Source: an uncultured Caldilinea sp. (lineage in GTDB: Bacteria > Chloroflexota > Anaerolineae > Caldilineales > Caldilineaceae). Taken from it: DNA of 15,998 bases. The notes beneath the pieces were generated by a model. That model was not told the origin of the DNA, searched no databases, and was given only the letters and a program-made list of their open reading frames with translations. Shown here piece by piece: positions 1 to 15,725 of this stretch. Positions within the stretch are counted from its first letter, which is position 1; each line of letters begins with the position of its first letter. The translations under genes were made by a program, and so were the position numbers. Where the stretch lies: NCBI GenBank assembly GCA_937928035.1, contig CALFWA010000036.1, forward strand, positions 1 through 15,998, in the 5' to 3' direction.

Positions 1-212
1 TCGCAACTTTGCTGGATACGCCCAAATCGAATATTTTCGAGATTAAGGGGCTTCGCTGCACGGACGGAGCCGTCGTGCAGCTTCTAGGCGGCTCGACGCC
101 TCTCGAATGGCGCGCCACCGATGCCGGCATCGTCGTGACGCTACGAGAGAGATTGCCAGCAGCGCCAGCGCATGCACTTCGCATCACCCCAATCCCAACC
201 TATCGAGCGTGA
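1..212 (+). CDS. Alpha-L-fucosidase-like glycoside hydrolase, C-terminal end only (partial)
   Basis: Only the last 70 or so codons are in the window; the frame is open to base 1 and ends at TGA 210-212. The translation contains VQLLGGSTPLEW followed by IVVTLRERLP and ALRI. This arrangement resembles the C-terminal beta-sandwich of GH29 alpha-L-fucosidases, where a 'V-x-L-L-G ... L-x-W ... L-P-x-x-x-P-x-x-x-A-x-x-L-x-I' pattern closes the protein. GH29 enzymes release terminal alpha-L-fucose from glycans by a retaining mechanism. The catalytic barrel, catalytic Asp and any signal peptide lie outside the window, so function rests on the tail alone. It is separated from the downstream lysine/arginine cluster by 193 bp and is probably not part of that operon. 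Other beta-sandwich glycosidase tails are a less likely alternative. Confidence 0.68.
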   Translation, partial: ATLLDTPKSNIFEIKGLRCTDGAVVQLLGGSTPLEWRATDAGIVVTLRERLPAAPAHALRITPIPTYRA

Positions 213-254
213 TTGCTTTTTCAGATTGCGCATGTAGATTCTGCGATCTGCCCA

Positions 255-285
255 ATTGATAAAATTTTGATATATTGGTGACGAT
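255..285 (+). promoter_or_regulatory. AT-rich promoter candidate ahead of lysY
   Basis: This is the only markedly AT-rich stretch between the fucosidase stop and lysY. A TTGATA at 256-261 could be a -35 box with a poor -10 (GACGAT, 280-285, 18-bp spacer). TAAAAT (260-265) and TATATT (271-276) are alternative -10 boxes without good -35 partners. If the first reading is right, transcription would start at or just inside the long hairpin at 287-346. Confidence 0.3.
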
Positions 286-286
286 T

Positions 287-346
287 GGAACTGCATCAGG
301 TTCGCCGGAGGTGAAAATAGACTTCCGGCGGGCTCGATGCAGTTCT
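287..346 (+). promoter_or_regulatory. Long near-perfect hairpin in the lysY leader
   Basis: GAACTGCATC at 288-297 is exactly complementary to GATGCAGTTC at 336-345. One A/C mismatch (298/335) follows, and then 299-312 pairs with 321-334 through Watson-Crick and G-U pairs, leaving an 8-nt loop at 313-320. The 60-nt element therefore forms a stem of about 25 pairs with one mismatch. No T-run follows, so it is not a classical intrinsic terminator. It may be a structured leader of the biosynthetic operon, a transcript-end structure for the upstream gene, or a palindromic repeat element. Confidence 0.6.
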
Positions 347-391
347 CTCGTTGAATTCGGAACCTTTGCCATGGGCAAACACAATCGAGAG
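345..391 (+). promoter_or_regulatory. Second two-tier hairpin immediately before lysY
   Basis: CTCTCGTTG at 345-353 pairs with CAA-t-CGAGAG at 382-391, with T385 bulged. Inside it TTTGCC (365-370) pairs perfectly with GGCAAA (374-379) around an ATG triloop. Its 5' arm shares bases 345-346 with the preceding long hairpin, so the two can barely coexist. The 3' arm contains GAGAG (387-391), the only Shine-Dalgarno-like purine run ahead of the ATG at 406. Folding would therefore hide it. Confidence 0.5.
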
Positions 392-405
392 TCTGATTAC
401 GCATC

Positions 406-1461
<1,056 letters not shown>

Positions 1462-1502
1462 AGTGGATGAACATTGAAATCTTTTGATCGGAGTGAGGGT
1501 TC

Positions 1503-2306
<804 letters not shown>

Positions 2307-2333
2307 TCCACTTTGAAATTTTGGACGAACCTC

Positions 2334-3560
2334 ATGCCATACGCATCCTCAATATCAAGTTCTAATCTGACGACCGACTCATTTTCTGCGCTCGAAGAAG
2401 CCATTCTCGGCGGAACGACGGCGCGGCGCAACCAGGCGGTGATGGTGCGCGGCGAGGGCTGCTGGCTCTACGACGCCGAGGGGCGACGCTATCTCGACCT
2501 CGGCTCGGCACAGGGGGTGACGCTGCTCGGCCATTGTCATCCGGCCTTGAGCGGCGCAATCGCAGAGCAGGCGCAGAAGCTGATCTCCTGCCCCAATTTT
2601 TTGTACAACGACGTGCGCGCCCGCTTCGCCGCCAAATTGGTGGAAGTGCTGCCGCCCCATCTGCATCACATCTTCCTTGCCAACAGCGGCGCCGAAGCCG
2701 TCGACGGCGCCATCAAGTTCGCGCGACTAACGACCGGCCGCACGCGTCTGATCGCTTTTCGCTCCGCCTTTCACGGTCGCACGGTTGGCGCCCTCGCGCT
2801 GACCTGGGAAAAGAAATATCGCGAGCCATTTCTACCCCTGCTGGATGTAGTGCATCTGCCCTACAACAACTTGGCAAAGGTCGATGAGGCGCTGGACGAA
2901 AACGTCGCCGCCGTGTTCGTAGAGGTCGTGCAAGGGGAAGGCGGCGTCAACCTCGGCGACGGCGATTTCCTGCGCGGGGTAGAGCAGCTCTGCCGGGAGC
3001 GCGGCGCCCTGCTGGTCATCGATGAAATTCAGACCGGCTTCGGGCGCACCGGCCGCTGGTTCGGTTTTGAGCATCATGGCTTACAGCCGGACATCATCTG
3101 CCTGGCGAAGGGTCTGGGCGCCGGCTTTCCGATGGGCGCCATCGCCTACGCCGAGCGCGTGCAGGAAAAACTCTACGTCGGCGCACACGGCAGCACCTTC
3201 GGCGGCAATCCACTCGCCTGCGCAGCCGGCCTGGCCGCCATTCAGACCTACCAGAGCGAGGGGCTGATCGAGCGTTCGGCGCTATTGGGCGACTATTTTC
3301 TGCGTCGTCTGCGCGAGGAGCTGACCGGACTGACGTCGGTGCGCGAAGTGCGCGGCCTTGGCCTGATGCTGGCCGTGGAGCTGCGACAGAAGGCTGGCCC
3401 TTACCTCAAGGCGCTCATGGAAGAGCACGGCGTAATCGCTCTGCCCGCCGGCCCCAACGTGATTCGCTTTTTGCCTCCGTTGATTATCACCGAAGAGGAG
3501 ATCGAGTTCGGCGTGCAGGCGACGGCCGCTGTCCTACGGCAGGAGGCAAGCGCAGAGTGA
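2334..3560 (+). CDS. lysJ: [LysW]-lysine/ornithine aminotransferase (LysJ/ArgD family)
   Basis: PLP-dependent class III aminotransferase that aminates the carrier-bound semialdehyde, with glutamate as the usual donor. From ATG 2334 it has 408 aa. Conserved parts are LANSGAEAVDGAIKFAR (phosphate-binding region), AFHGRT, VEVVQGEGG, IDEIQTGFGRTG with the pyridine-N Asp at D230, LAKGLGAGFPMGA with the Schiff-base Lys at K259, and HGSTFGGNPLACAA. A TTG at 2313 in the same frame could extend the N-terminus by seven residues. I prefer the ATG because the family tolerates a short N-terminal tail and nothing upstream looks conserved, though the ribosome binding site before either is weak. It follows lysZ after 27 bp and ends 3 bp before lysK, so co-transcription is very likely. 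Confidence 0.9.
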   Translation: MPYASSISSSNLTTDSFSALEEAILGGTTARRNQAVMVRGEGCWLYDAEGRRYLDLGSAQGVTLLGHCHPALSGAIAEQAQKLISCPNFLYNDVRARFAAKLVEVLPPHLHHIFLANSGAEAVDGAIKFARLTTGRTRLIAFRSAFHGRTVGALALTWEKKYREPFLPLLDVVHLPYNNLAKVDEALDENVAAVFVEVVQGEGGVNLGDGDFLRGVEQLCRERGALLVIDEIQTGFGRTGRWFGFEHHGLQPDIICLAKGLGAGFPMGAIAYAERVQEKLYVGAHGSTFGGNPLACAAGLAAIQTYQSEGLIERSALLGDYFLRRLREELTGLTSVREVRGLGLMLAVELRQKAGPYLKALMEEHGVIALPAGPNVIRFLPPLIITEEEIEFGVQATAAVLRQEASAE

Positions 3561-3563
3561 CCT

Positions 3564-4820
<1,257 letters not shown>

Positions 4821-4825
4821 AGATA

Positions 4826-4851
4826 GACGCAGTGCAAAGACGCAAAGGCGC
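4826..4851 (+). repeat. Degenerate GACGCAAAG-type short repeat
   Basis: Three imperfect units of the pattern 'gacgcaaag' (gacgcagtg, caaagacgc, aaaggcgc) lie just after the lysK stop. Together with a related stretch at 4963-4980 they look like decayed copies of a dispersed intergenic repeat. The 246 bp between lysK and the next gene otherwise shows no convincing coding sequence. Confidence 0.45.
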
Positions 4852-4962
4852 CGGGCATTGTAAGAGCGTGCGCTTTCTCATATTTCACCTTGCGTTCCAT
4901 CGGGAGCGCACGGCTGCGGGCCACACCTACCTGCGGGAGGTGATTTCTAAAAATAAAGTCAA

Positions 4963-4980
4963 CACGAAGACGCAAAAAAG
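4963..4980 (+). repeat. Second degenerate copy of the GACGCAAAG-type repeat
   Basis: The segment cacgaagacgcaaaaaag repeats the 'gacgcaaa' core seen at 4838-4847. It sits about 90 bases upstream of the glycosyltransferase start, in a spacer without coding potential. Confidence 0.4.
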
Positions 4981-5031
4981 CCAGAGTGGTCTTTGTGGAC
5001 AATTGTAAGGCTTCTGTCAGCAGCCTTTAGC

Positions 5032-5066
5032 TTGACCTTCAGAGAGGCATCGTATACGATACGAGC
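5032..5066 (+). promoter_or_regulatory. Sigma-70-like promoter with 12-bp palindrome, apparently leaderless
   Basis: TTGACC at 5032-5037 and TACGAT at 5055-5060 are separated by 17 bp, the canonical spacing. The -10 box overlaps a perfect palindrome ATCGTATACGAT (5049-5060). The gene's ATG begins at 5067, six bases beyond the -10 box, so transcription would start at about the A of the start codon. No Shine-Dalgarno sequence is present at normal spacing, which fits a leaderless message. Confidence 0.45.
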
Positions 5067-6146
<1,080 letters not shown>

Positions 6147-6158
6147 ATTTGGTCAGCC

Positions 6159-7904
<1,746 letters not shown>

Positions 7905-7913
7905 TTTCTCCGC

Positions 7914-7935
7914 AATCGCTGCGGCGATTCGCCGC
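7914..7935 (+). promoter_or_regulatory. Overlapping alternative hairpins between two membrane-protein genes
   Basis: AATCGC (7914-7919) pairs with GCGATT (7924-7929), and GCGGCG (7921-7926) pairs perfectly with CGCCGC (7930-7935) across an ATT loop. The two stems share bases and exclude each other. No T-run follows. Confidence 0.35.
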
Positions 7936-7955
7936 CAGATGAACGGAAAGTGGAT

Positions 7956-8732
7956 ATGGATGGAGCCTTCAACCTCCTCGACTTCGCGCTAATTGCCCTA
8001 GCGGCGATGGCGGCCGGATTCATCAACGCCATTGCGGGGGGAGGCACTTTGATCAGCTTTCCGGCGCTGATCGGCGTCGGCGTTGCGCCGGTGGCGGCCA
8101 ACGTCACCAACACGGTGGCGTTGGTGCCCGGCTATCTGGGCGCCACATTCGCCCAGTTGAAGGACCTCTCCGGCCAAGAGCGTAGGCTGCGCCTGTTGCT
8201 CCCCACTGCCGTGTTGGGCGGCGTGGCGGGCGGCGTTTTGTTGCTCAACACCAGCGAACGGCTGTTCAGCTTTCTGGTGCCCTATCTAATCCTGCTGGCG
8301 GCGTTCCTGTTGGCGATCCAGGACTGGGTGCGCAGCTGGGTGGCGCAACGCATCGAAGCGTCGGGTGGCTCCGCAGCCGACGAGATGTGGTCGATCGGCC
8401 CGGTCTTCCTTGCATCCATCTACGGCGGCTACTTCGGCGCCGGCCTGAGCGTCATCATCCTCGCCGTGTTGGGCCTGGTGCTCGACGACACGCTGACGCG
8501 GCTCAACGGGTTAAAACAGATCGTCGCCTTTGCGGTGAACGTGGCGGCGGCCATCTTCTTCCTCTTTTCTGGCCAGGTGGTGTGGCCGGCGGCTTTGGTG
8601 ATGGCCGCAGGCTCGGTGGTGGGCGGCCTGCTGGGCGGTAAACTGGCGCGCTTCGTGCGGCCACAGACCCTGCGCATGGTCGTGGTGACGATCGCAGTGA
8701 TCGTGGCGGTGGTGTATCTAATGAGGAGATGA
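7956..8732 (+). CDS. TauE/SafE family permease (sulfite exporter-like)
   Basis: Membrane protein of 258 aa from ATG 7956, with about eight hydrophobic helices. The first helix pair carries GFINAIAGGGTLISFPAL and NVTNTVALVPGYLGA, the repeat signature of the TauE/SafE family. The second half repeats the layout with YGGYFGAGLSVIILAVLGL and LNGLKQIVAFAVNVAAA. Family members export sulfite, sulfoacetate or related organic anions; the substrate here is unknown. A GTG at 7950 would add two residues, but GGAAAG at 7945-7950 makes a better-spaced ribosome binding site for the ATG. The gene follows the ClC gene after about 50 bp in the same direction, so the two may form a transport pair with the glycosyltransferase upstream. 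It is the last + strand gene before a gene-poor, repeat-bearing stretch. Confidence 0.85.
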   Translation: MDGAFNLLDFALIALAAMAAGFINAIAGGGTLISFPALIGVGVAPVAANVTNTVALVPGYLGATFAQLKDLSGQERRLRLLLPTAVLGGVAGGVLLLNTSERLFSFLVPYLILLAAFLLAIQDWVRSWVAQRIEASGGSAADEMWSIGPVFLASIYGGYFGAGLSVIILAVLGLVLDDTLTRLNGLKQIVAFAVNVAAAIFFLFSGQVVWPAALVMAAGSVVGGLLGGKLARFVRPQTLRMVVVTIAVIVAVVYLMRR

Positions 8733-8892
8733 TCCGTTCGGGAGGCGCCCAGGGGCGAATAGTGCAAAGCCGCACAACTCCATTTCGTTTCCTAACTCCT
8801 GGCACATAGTCAGGTGAACCCGTCCTTGGAGAATGTGACCTTTCAGGGATGCGCCTCCTCGAATTCCCCAAAATTTGTGGTCCATCGAGGAA

Positions 8893-8911
8893 GTGCGGCT
8901 GAGAGCCGCAC
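8893..8911. repeat. Perfect hairpin GTGCGGCT-gag-AGCCGCAC
   Basis: Eight perfectly paired bases on each side of a 3-nt loop. The right arm AGCCGCAC also occurs at 8767-8774, which suggests a repeated palindromic element and not a one-off terminator. Confidence 0.55.
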
Positions 8912-8941
8912 CTGGTGAATCCAGAGAATCTACGGCGCTCC

Positions 8942-8967
8942 CCCCTCTCCCAGCATTGGGAGAGGGG
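8942..8967. repeat. Perfect 11-bp palindromic repeat (CCCCTCTCCCA/TGGGAGAGGGG)
   Basis: The arms 8942-8952 and 8957-8967 are exact reverse complements around a GCAT loop. They are followed by CAGGGGAGTGAGGG. This resembles the dispersed 'ccctctccc...gggagaggg' palindromes seen between genes in many GC-rich bacteria. The lack of a T-run and its generic sequence argue for a mobile or REP-like repeat that may also stop transcription. Confidence 0.6.
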
Positions 8968-9021
8968 CAGGGGAGTGAGGGCTAGAGCCTTCCGAAAACA
9001 AGACCAGCTGCGTAAGGCGAG

Positions 9022-9230
9022 TCACGTATATTCGGAGAGCAGGCTGCGTTTCAGCGCGTACTGCACAGGTCGGGGCGGCTGCTGAGGTTGAGCTTTTCCA
9101 TGATGCGCGTGCGGTAGGTCTCGACGGTCTTGGGGCTGAGCGCCAGTTTTTCACTGATCTGCGCAGCGGTGTAGCCGAGCGCCAGCAGCTTGAGCACCTC
9201 GCGCTCTCGTTCGCTATCACGCGTGCTCTG
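9022..9230 (-). pseudogene. Remnant of a LuxR/NarL-type response regulator, HTH domain only, frameshifted
   Basis: Read leftwards from 9230, the sequence encodes SEREREVLKLLALGYTAAQ, ISEKLALSPKTVETYRTRIM and EKLNLSSRPDL. This is an almost complete LuxR (GerE) helix-turn-helix domain. No receiver domain or start codon is present; the reading begins directly after the stop of the methylmalonyl-CoA mutase gene (TGA 9231-9233) and in the same frame. After RPDL the frame runs into TGA (9051-9053). Inserting one base there restores VQYALKRSLLSEYT and a stop at 9022-9024, a normal C-terminus for NarL-family regulators. So the piece has lost its 5' part and also suffered a one-base deletion. Intact proteins of this type act as two-component DNA-binding regulators; this one is almost certainly non-functional. 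Confidence 0.82.
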
Positions 9231-10907
<1,677 letters not shown>

Positions 10908-10949
10908 GCTCGACTCTCCATTTCCACACAACATGCACCTTGCGCTGCG

Positions 10950-11555
10950 CTATATCTCGCTGCGTCCGGCCAGCGCCCGCCCGAGCGTCACCTCGTCGGC
11001 ATATTCGAGATCGCCTCCGACGGGCAACCCGCGGGCAAGCCGCGTGACGCGCACGCCAAGCGGCTTGATGAGGCGGGCGATGTACATGGCCGTCGCCTCG
11101 CCTTCTAGATTCGGATTGGTCGCCAGGAGCAGCTCGCGCACCGGCGTCTCGCTCGTCTGGATGCGATGCAGCAGCTCGCCGATTTTCAGGTCCTCCGGCC
11201 CAATGCCTTCGACTGGCGAGATGGCGCCGTGCAGCACATGATAAACGCCGTTGAACTCGCGCGTGCGTTCGATCGCCTGCACGTCGAGCGGCTCCTCTAC
11301 GACGCAGATCAGGCCGTGGTCGCGCTGAAGATTGGCGCAGATCGAGCATGGGTCCTGGTCGGCGATGTTAAAGCAGACGCTGCAGAAGAGCGTGCGTTGT
11401 TTCAGCTCCTCCAATGCTCGCGCCAATCGGAGCGCCACCGATTCATCGCTGCGAAGCAGGAAGTAGGTCAGTCGGGTGGCCGTCTTCGGACCGATGCCGG
11501 GCAGTTGGGTGAACGCCTCGATCAGGTTCGAGACCGGTTCGGCGAGTGGTTGCAT
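10950..11555 (-). CDS. recR: Recombination mediator protein RecR
   Basis: RecR works with RecO (and RecF) to load RecA onto gapped single-stranded DNA. The 201-aa product has the standard length and order: an N-terminal helix-hairpin-helix (TQLPGIGPKTATRLTYFLL, 16-34), a zinc finger with C58, C61, C70 and C73 (FCSVCFNIADQDPCSIC), a Toprim domain beginning ICVVEEPLD (83-91), and the C-terminal LPVGGDLEYADEVTLGRAL. All key residues are present. It lies 21 bp downstream of ebfC, with dnaX beyond, the arrangement found in many bacteria, so the three are probably one transcription unit. Confidence 0.97.
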   Translation of the reverse strand: MQPLAEPVSNLIEAFTQLPGIGPKTATRLTYFLLRSDESVALRLARALEELKQRTLFCSVCFNIADQDPCSICANLQRDHGLICVVEEPLDVQAIERTREFNGVYHVLHGAISPVEGIGPEDLKIGELLHRIQTSETPVRELLLATNPNLEGEATAMYIARLIKPLGVRVTRLARGLPVGGDLEYADEVTLGRALAGRSEI

Positions 11556-11576
11556 AGGCGTTTCAAAATACTCCGG

Positions 11577-11942
<366 letters not shown>

Positions 11943-12043
11943 CTTGTTTTATCCTTTGCTCCGATCAAAAACATGGGACGACTGTCCCTTGAACACCGGT
12001 TGAAGTTCTTCTCTATTTCAGGACAAACGATCGCGTGAAGGAA

Positions 12044-13678
<1,635 letters not shown>

Positions 13679-13726
13679 GGTGAAAGTGTATCATGAAAGG
13701 GGGTGTTTGTAGGAATCGCTTTCCCG

Positions 13727-14611
13727 TCAAACCGCCAGATCGAACGGCAGATCGCTGATATCGCGCAGGCGCATTCCCTCGACCATCATGTCGAGAAGCT
13801 CCAGTTGATCCGGGTTGTCGAGTTCGATCAGACTCTCTCGTAGTTCAGGCAAGGCAAAATGATAGACGCAATCGAGGTCGCCGACACCCAGTGCAATGGC
13901 GGCGATGCGCGTGGGCAGCGGCTCAGCGGTGACGGCTACAATGTGAGGTGTTCTCCCTTTACGGTTACGGATCAGGTTCAACGCTTCGGTGCGCGTGTTC
14001 TGAGTGCGATCGCTGTGGATCGTCCATTTGCAGGAAATGCTGGCGTGAAGAATCGGATAGTGAGGGTTGTTGCGCTGCCTGAATCGAGTGTGAGCTGCAA
14101 TCTGAGGATCATCGTCGACGACGGAATGCTCACGATTGATTTCTTCGTCTGTGACCGGCAGACGAGCTACGATAATGTCAGAGGTCACCACATAATCGCT
14201 GCTCGCACCGAAAATCGTTTTCAACGTTTTGTCCTGCTCCAATGCACTGCTGAGATAAGCGAGATGCTGGTACTGGTCGAAGGTTGCGATATTTTTGTCA
14301 GTCGCTAGATGCCACTCACCTGGTCGCAGATGGGTTAAAAACGCAAACGCTTTCTGCAAAAATGCCAGAGTTGCATCTTCGAATCGATTTCCGCGCGCTT
14401 GAGCAGAAATAACTTCTATTGTGTGGTTTGCACTTTCTTCGGTCGCAAGGCGACGGTAAATTCCCCACGCAACGCTTACACTTGTTCGGCTGTTCCCATC
14501 TGCAAAATTTGGGTATCCGATTCCCAGGATGCCGCCGGAGGAAATGCGAATGATTCTATCTCGGATAAAGGCATGATATTCGGTGCGCAAGTCTGCAACG
14601 ACAGAGGACAT
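13727..14611 (-). CDS. NgoMIV-family type II restriction endonuclease
   Basis: Full-length (294 aa) member of the NgoMIV family; NgoMIV itself (286 aa) is a tetramer that cuts GCCGGC. Counterparts of its catalytic residues are visible: E78 (Glu70), D145 in VVTSD (Asp140), S193 and K195 in SISCKW (Lys187) and E209 in NTRTEALNLIRNRKG (Glu201). For DNA reading, D201 and R202 match Asp193 and Arg194, R235 in PLPTRIAA matches Arg227, and Q71 matches Gln63. The striking change is H199 in IHSDR where NgoMIV has Arg191 in RSDR; the codon is CAC, one base from CGC. The region is visibly less GC-rich than dnaX beside it, suggesting transfer. The methyltransferase fragment ends 33 bp upstream. Residue equivalences come from memory of the NgoMIV structure, with a constant offset of eight at most positions. 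Confidence 0.88.
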   Translation of the reverse strand: MSSVVADLRTEYHAFIRDRIIRISSGGILGIGYPNFADGNSRTSVSVAWGIYRRLATEESANHTIEVISAQARGNRFEDATLAFLQKAFAFLTHLRPGEWHLATDKNIATFDQYQHLAYLSSALEQDKTLKTIFGASSDYVVTSDIIVARLPVTDEEINREHSVVDDDPQIAAHTRFRQRNNPHYPILHASISCKWTIHSDRTQNTRTEALNLIRNRKGRTPHIVAVTAEPLPTRIAAIALGVGDLDCVYHFALPELRESLIELDNPDQLELLDMMVEGMRLRDISDLPFDLAV

Positions 14612-14644
14612 AGACTCTTTTAACCGAAGACGTTAAAAATCTGA

Positions 14645-15427
14645 TTAGGCAGGCTTATAAAAGCCGATCACGAATTCTTCATGCATTCTTCGCTGAATTT
14701 GTGAATCGCTATTGACAATATGACCAGCAGGCATCATGCGCCGATTGCGGTCCAGGCGGCGAACCCCAACGCCGGGAACCTCAAATCCAATCGTCTCGCC
14801 GATCTCCGCCAGGCAACGATGCGTCTCTGTGTCGATGCGACGTATCTCCGAGCTTGCCACAACGACGACGGCGGCCCGGTCCGGCTTCAGCACCCGATAC
14901 ATCTCGCAAAGAATCCGCGTCATCTCTGAATAATAGCGATGCAACGCCTTGCCGCGCTTCGGATCGGCGGCGGAGATGGCTTCCACGATTGCGGCGGTTC
15001 TCGGCGGCAATGGTTCGAAGGGAAAATCCATCACAGATTCACCGCCTACGCACTGCTTGCGCGTCTCACTCAACTGACCGAGATTGTAGCCAAGCCAGAC
15101 AAGTGAAAATTTATCGGCGCGCATATAGTCGATAGCGTTGACGGCGTAGGGAGGCGAAGTCACAATCAGATCCACGGTCGCCGACGCCACCGGAAGCGCC
15201 TGGGCATCCGCCAGATGAAGATCAACCGGGAAATCGGTGACGGGCAGTTCGCTGAGGCTCTGAATATTTTGGAGCGCACGATTGCGAAATTCGACAATCG
15301 CCGAACGCAGACGTTTGGTGAGCAGTTTGGTTCGCGGCGAAATCTCCGCTTCGCAGTCTGCGCCAAGAATTTTTTGCCCGAAGCCGTAAAAACCACCTTG
15401 GCCCGATGAGGACGGGTATGCGCCAAA
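14645..15427 (-). pseudogene. N-terminally incomplete DNA methyltransferase (TSPPY type, N4-cytosine or N6-adenine)
   Basis: The frame is open from 15427 to the stop at 14645 and contains LHLADAQALPVASATVDLIV, then catalytic motif IV TSPPY, then NAIDYMRADKFSLVWLGYNL. The C-terminal half is intact in appearance, with YYSEMTRILCEMYRVLKPD and a terminal HEEFVIGFYKPA. TSPPY marks an amino-methyltransferase (N4-cytosine or N6-adenine), unlike the C5 enzyme that pairs with NgoMIV itself. No ATG or TTG occurs in this frame upstream of the motif. The only plausible start is GTG 15190, which would leave 181 aa beginning 10 residues before TSPPY. A convincing AdoMet-binding motif I (FxGxG) with its following acidic strand is not seen. 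Upstream, only a different frame starting at ATG 15480 is open, so a 5' deletion or frameshift is likely. Alternatively an unusual start or very short subunit is used. Confidence 0.68.
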
Positions 15428-15502
15428 TCAAACGCCAACGAAACGCCGCTTGTCTTCGTGATCATGGCGTCAGTTATCATAGCATAGCCCCTCTAAAATC
15501 AA

Positions 15503-15530
15503 CAGCGACGGCAGAAATCCGCCGTCGCTG
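15503..15530 (-). terminator. Intrinsic terminator-like hairpin after tRNA-Gln
   Basis: CAGCGACGGC (15503-15512) and GCCGTCGCTG (15521-15530) are exact reverse complements, giving a 10-bp stem with an 8-nt loop. Read leftwards it lies 12 bases after the tRNA 3' end and is followed by TTGATTTTAG, a modest T-rich tail. On the + strand it is followed by CTTTTCTT, so it may work in both directions. Confidence 0.7.
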
Positions 15531-15541
15531 CTTTTCTTCGT

Positions 15542-15628
<87 letters not shown>

Positions 15629-15647
15629 AACCCGTATCTACAAAAAC

Positions 15648-15676
15648 AGTATACTCCAGACCTGCGAAGCAACCAA
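15648..15676 (-). promoter_or_regulatory. Sigma-70-like promoter of tRNA-Gln
   Basis: On the - strand TTGGTT (15676-15671) and TATACT (15653-15648) are separated by exactly 17 bp. The tRNA 5' end lies about 31 bases downstream, leaving a short leader to be trimmed by RNase P. This is the best promoter match in the window. Confidence 0.7.
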
Positions 15677-15725
15677 ATTTTAGGGCTTTCCGGTGCAATT
15701 TCATGCGACGAACCGGAGAGAAATT

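Larger units (their letters stand above)
8733..9021. other. Gene-free spacer with palindromic repeats
   Basis: I see no coding sequence with recognisable protein character here. The stretch lies between the convergent permease gene and the LuxR-domain remnant. It contains the sequence agccgcac twice (8767-8774 and 8904-8911), an 8-bp hairpin and an 11-bp hairpin, listed separately. It likely holds the transcript ends of both flanking units, although neither hairpin is followed by a good T-run. Confidence 0.6.

Noticed and set aside
287..346. Reading the long hairpin as a classical intrinsic terminator of the fucosidase gene
   Set aside because: The stem is strong, but it is followed by CTCTCGTTG and not a T-run on the + strand, and it lies 75 bp after the stop codon.
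213..405. Small lysW gene in the leader before lysY
   Set aside because: No open frame there encodes a short protein with the CPxC-type zinc ligands and acidic C-terminus of LysW; the short frames present are interrupted or lack these residues.
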